From NCBI GenBank assembly GCA_031277805.1, contig JAITLR010000001.1:62001-126000 (forward strand): DNA of 64,000 bases, in the 5' to 3' direction. The notes below the pieces were generated by a model. The model made no database searches, was not told where the DNA came from, and saw nothing but the letters and a program-made list of their open reading frames with translations. The translations under genes and the position numbers were made by a program. This stretch comes from Comamonas sp. (GTDB taxonomy: Bacteria > Pseudomonadota > Gammaproteobacteria > Burkholderiales > Burkholderiaceae_C). Positions 59,496 to 64,000 of the stretch are shown here, one piece after another (the first letter of the stretch is position 1; each line of letters starts with the position of its first letter).

Positions 59496-60020
59496 TTACT
59501 TGCCCTTGAGCTTGTTGGTCACGCCACTCACCAGGGACAGCAAGCCCATGATCGCGAGCATCATGCCAAACCCGGACGCAAACTGCGAGATCACCACGCC
59601 AGCCACGATCATCACCACGGAAAACGGTGAAATCCATGGCGTGGATTTGCGGGTGTCCGCACGAACCTTTTGCGCTTCGATCTCGCGCTCCATGGCGCGG
59701 AAACGTTGCTTGGCCTCTTCCTTGGAAGTCGCCTGGCCCGTGCTGATGGATGTCGTCTGGCGTTGGGCAGCCCGGTTTGGCACCGTCGCCTTCGTATTCT
59801 TGCGTTCGGCCTGTTCCGCCAGTTCACGGGCTTTTTGCAGCTTTTCGCGCAACTGCCCCACAGGTGAGTCCGCCTGCGCCCCGGGCGTGGATATGGCGGA
59901 CTGAACCGCTCCAGCTATGCTGCTCTGCGTGCGGCGAAAATCGGGGCTGGCGCGCAGCAGCTTGTCCACATAGGCCACATAGTCGCCGTTGCTCGGGCCG
60001 TCATAGGTCGAGGGAATCAT
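59496..60020 (-). CDS. Hypothetical coiled-coil membrane protein between coaBC and dut
   Basis: The product has 174 residues. The first 110 are hydrophilic and helical, with heptad-like sequence (LREKLQKARELAEQAERKN; SKEEAKQRFRAMEREIEAQKV). Then come two closely spaced helices (SPFSVVMIVAGVVISQFASGF and MMLAIMGLLSLVSGV) and a short Lys-rich tail. It starts two bases after the coaBC stop codon, so it is translationally linked to it. No known domain. The site inside the coaBC-dut set is unusual compared with E. coli. Confidence 0.75.
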   Translation of the reverse strand: MIPSTYDGPSNGDYVAYVDKLLRASPDFRRTQSSIAGAVQSAISTPGAQADSPVGQLREKLQKARELAEQAERKNTKATVPNRAAQRQTTSISTGQATSKEEAKQRFRAMEREIEAQKVRADTRKSTPWISPFSVVMIVAGVVISQFASGFGMMLAIMGLLSLVSGVTNKLKGK

Positions 60021-60022
60021 CT

Positions 60023-61252
60023 TCAGGCTCCTTGGGCGACAGTCAGTCGCTGCGCGATTTCATCCACCAGTTGACGCGCCAGCATATCCTTGCTGGCGTG
60101 GGGCAGCTCCTTGGTGCCCTGATCGTCGATCAGCAGCAAGGCATTGTCATCCTTGCCAAAGGTCGCCGGGCCGATATTGCCCACCAGCAGCGGCACCCCC
60201 TTGCGCAGGCGCTTGGCACTGGCGTGCTTGAGCAGATCATGGCTTTCGGCCGCAAAGCCCACGCAGTACAGCCTGCCCGACCGAGCCTGGTCGGATTGGG
60301 CCACGCCGGCAAGAATGTCGGGATTCTCGACAAAGTCCATGGCCGGCACATCGCCCGAGCCATCCTTCTTGATCTTCTGATCGGAAAACTCGGCCGGGCG
60401 CCAGTCGGCAACAGCGGCCGTGGCAATGAAGATCGAGGCCCCTGCCACCAGGGACTGCACGGCGGTCTGCATCTGGCACGCTGACTGCACGTCGACGCGG
60501 GTCACTCCACGCGGCGTGGGCAGATGCACGGGGCCGGCCACCAGCGTGACCTGGGCACCGGCTTCGCGCGCCGCACGGGCAATCGCGAAGCCCATCTTGC
60601 CGCTCGAGAGATTGGTGATGCCGCGCACCGGATCGATCGCCTCGAAGGTCGGACCGGCCGTCACCAGCAGATGCTGGCCCTGCAGGCTCTTGGCCGTGAA
60701 GTGCGCCGCCAGTTCCTCCATGATTTCCTCGGGCTCCAGCATGCGACCGTCACCGGTCTCGCCGCAGGCCTGGCTGCCGTTGCCCACGCCCAGCACCTGG
60801 GCGCCATCGGCCTGCACTTGGGCCAGATTGCGCTGGGTCGCGGGGTGGGCCCACATCTCGCGGTTCATGGCCGGGGCCAGCAGCAGGGGAACGCTGTCCA
60901 TGGGGCGGGCCAGGCACATCAGGCTGAGCAACTCGTCCGAGCGGCCCTGCACCAGGCGCGCGATGAAGTCCGCGCTGCAAGGCGCGATGAGGATGGCATC
61001 GGCTTCACGGCTCAGATTGATGTGGGGCATGTTGTTGGGTTCACGCACATCCCACTGGGAGGTGTAGACTGCGCGCCCAGAAAGCGCCTGCATGGTGACG
61101 GCCGTCATGAACTGCTCGGCCGCCTCCGTCATGACCACTTGCACCGTGGCACCGGCCTGGACCAGCAAGCGGCACAGCATGGCCGATTTGTAACAAGCCA
61201 CGCCTCCGGAGAGACCCAGCACCAGATGTTTGCCTGCGAACACGTCATTCAT
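60023..61252 (-). CDS. coaBC: Bifunctional phosphopantothenoylcysteine decarboxylase / phosphopantothenate-cysteine ligase
   Basis: CoaBC (409 residues, also Dfp) performs two successive steps of coenzyme A synthesis. The N-terminal flavoprotein decarboxylase has [17 protein letters not shown], the [10 protein letters not shown] block and PAMNREMW. The C-terminal ligase has [29 protein letters not shown] and [11 protein letters not shown] at 61252 ([13 protein letters not shown]) is preferred to an earlier in-frame start. It is divergent from pyrG; the shared region of about 110 bases holds both promoters. Confidence 0.96.
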   Translation of the reverse strand: MNDVFAGKHLVLGLSGGVACYKSAMLCRLLVQAGATVQVVMTEAAEQFMTAVTMQALSGRAVYTSQWDVREPNNMPHINLSREADAILIAPCSADFIARLVQGRSDELLSLMCLARPMDSVPLLLAPAMNREMWAHPATQRNLAQVQADGAQVLGVGNGSQACGETGDGRMLEPEEIMEELAAHFTAKSLQGQHLLVTAGPTFEAIDPVRGITNLSSGKMGFAIARAAREAGAQVTLVAGPVHLPTPRGVTRVDVQSACQMQTAVQSLVAGASIFIATAAVADWRPAEFSDQKIKKDGSGDVPAMDFVENPDILAGVAQSDQARSGRLYCVGFAAESHDLLKHASAKRLRKGVPLLVGNIGPATFGKDDNALLLIDDQGTKELPHASKDMLARQLVDEIAQRLTVAQGA

Positions 61253-61275
61253 GCTGCGCAATTTATCAGACCTGA

Positions 61276-63027
<1,752 letters not shown>

Positions 63028-63053
63028 TTCCCTTCCCCCGGAATCAATCCTGA

Positions 63054-63145
63054 AATAGGAGCTTCCAGCGCTTGAAAATCAATGACTTCAGCATCAAATG
63101 ATGTTGAAGTCATTCAACATAGAGCGCTGGCAGCTTCAGTTTTAA
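63054..63145. repeat. Family B element with nested inverted repeats between pyrG and kdsA
   Basis: ataggagcttccagcgcttg (63055 on) is answered by agagcgctggcagcttcag (63121 on) in inverse orientation. Between them TGACTTCA (63083-63090) and TGAAGTCA (63104-63111) form another inverted pair. The whole stretch can fold into one long hairpin. It contains two family B copies, head to head. Confidence 0.6.
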
Positions 63146-63175
63146 AGCATGCACAGCGTGCAAAAAGGAACCCCC

Positions 63176-64000
63176 ATGAAACTCTGCGGCTTTGATATTG
63201 GTCTGGACAAGCGCTTCTTTCTGATCGCCGGCCCTTGCGTGGTCGAATCCGAGCAGCTGCAGATGGACGTGGCCGGGCAACTCAAGGAAATCACATCCTC
63301 GCTGGGCATCCACTTCATCTTCAAGAGCAGCTTCGACAAGGCCAACCGCTCCTCGGGCACCAGCTTTCGCGGCCCCGGCATGGAAAAAGGCCTGGAGATC
63401 CTCGCCAAGGTGAAGAAGGAACTGAATGTGCCCATCCTCACCGATGTGCACACCGAGGCCGAAGTGCCTTATGTGGCGTCTGTCGTCGACATGCTGCAGA
63501 CCCCCGCCTTCCTGTGCCGCCAGACGGACTTCATCCGCGCCGTGGCCCAGTCGGGCAAGCCCGTGAACATCAAGAAGGGCCAGTTCCTGGCCCCGCATGA
63601 CATGAAGAATGTCATCGACAAGGCCCGTGCAGCAGCGGTGGAGGCGGGCCTGCCCGCAGACAGCTTCACGGCCTGCGAGCGTGGCGCCAGCTTTGGCTAC
63701 AACAACCTGGTCAGCGACATGCGCTCGCTGGCCATCATGCGCGAAACCGGCGCCCCTGTCGTGTTCGACGCCACCCACAGCGTGCAGCTGCCCGGCGGCA
63801 ACGGCACCTCCAGCGGCGGCATGCGCGAGATGGTGCCCGTGCTCTCGCGTGCGGCCGTGGCCGTAGGCGTGGCAGGTCTGTTCATGGAAACCCACCCCGA
63901 TCCCTGCAATGCACTGTCGGACGGCCCCAATGCCGTGCCGCTCAAGCACATGAAGGCCCTGCTCGAAACCCTGGTGGCGCTGGACGATGTGACCAAGCGC
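63176..64000 (+). CDS. kdsA: 3-deoxy-8-phosphooctulonate synthase (KDO-8-P synthase), 3' end cut by the window
   Basis: 275 codons are present and the frame is still open at the window end; the family is about 280-285 residues, so only about ten are missing. KdsA joins phosphoenolpyruvate and arabinose 5-phosphate in lipopolysaccharide KDO synthesis. Visible blocks are [72 protein letters not shown] and [26 protein letters not shown] precedes the ATG. Confidence 0.96.
   Translation, partial: MKLCGFDIGLDKRFFLIAGPCVVESEQLQMDVAGQLKEITSSLGIHFIFKSSFDKANRSSGTSFRGPGMEKGLEILAKVKKELNVPILTDVHTEAEVPYVASVVDMLQTPAFLCRQTDFIRAVAQSGKPVNIKKGQFLAPHDMKNVIDKARAAAVEAGLPADSFTACERGASFGYNNLVSDMRSLAIMRETGAPVVFDATHSVQLPGGNGTSSGGMREMVPVLSRAAVAVGVAGLFMETHPDPCNALSDGPNAVPLKHMKALLETLVALDDVTKR

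Overview
The window looks like part of a betaproteobacterial chromosome of the Comamonadaceae, most likely Comamonas. This rests on the core genes (parC, parE, dapA-bamC, coaBC, dut, pyrG-kdsA), a p-cresol operon of the pchACXF type, and two families of short intergenic repeats that I know from this group. No rRNA or tRNA gene was seen.

Bases 1-18503 read as accessory DNA. They hold the 3' end of an EAL-domain gene; an IRED-like oxidoreductase with a divergent AraC regulator; a LysE exporter; a marR-methyltransferase-thioesterase operon with a palindromic operator; an ECF sigma factor divergent from a ferritin-like/cytochrome c pair; a DmeF/DmeR metal-efflux pair; a small XRE regulator with twin palindromes; a secreted RCC1-repeat protein; and a 1518-residue protein that joins an Mrr-like nuclease to a STAND-type ATPase, built like an Avs antiphage sensor. 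A very AT-rich kilobase follows, containing an apparently complete gene for a 20-residue hydrophobic peptide. The stretch ends in three 19-bp repeats, spaced 34 and 68 bp apart, that cut comEC after about 277 codons. This looks like one end of a Tn7/TniA-like transposon. Its other end, its transposase and the rest of comEC are not in the window.

Bases 18504-37560 are mostly housekeeping: truncated comEC, ridA, pdxY, VOC and CPBP proteins, parC-slt-parE, an MFS/small protein/SDR cluster, a gene enclosed by two inverted 267-bp MITE-like elements, a methyltransferase, a WG-repeat protein, dapA-bamC and an Ala/Pro-rich lipoprotein.

Bases 37900-52130 hold roxA and a two-part aromatic module. PchC/PchF should oxidise p-cresol to 4-hydroxybenzaldehyde and PchA should oxidise that to 4-hydroxybenzoate. 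A second locus encodes a HAAT-family ABC importer and a near-duplicate aldehyde dehydrogenase. Each locus has its own paralogous AraC regulator, and the two promoters share the same direct repeats at the same distance from the same -10 box, which argues for co-regulation.

Bases 52200-64000 are core again: a DUF2076 protein, SlyD, a glycine-zipper lipoprotein, two PepSY proteins beside an OmpR/histidine-kinase pair, a membrane protein, dut, a coiled-coil membrane protein, coaBC, pyrG and the 5' part of kdsA, which is cut by the window edge.
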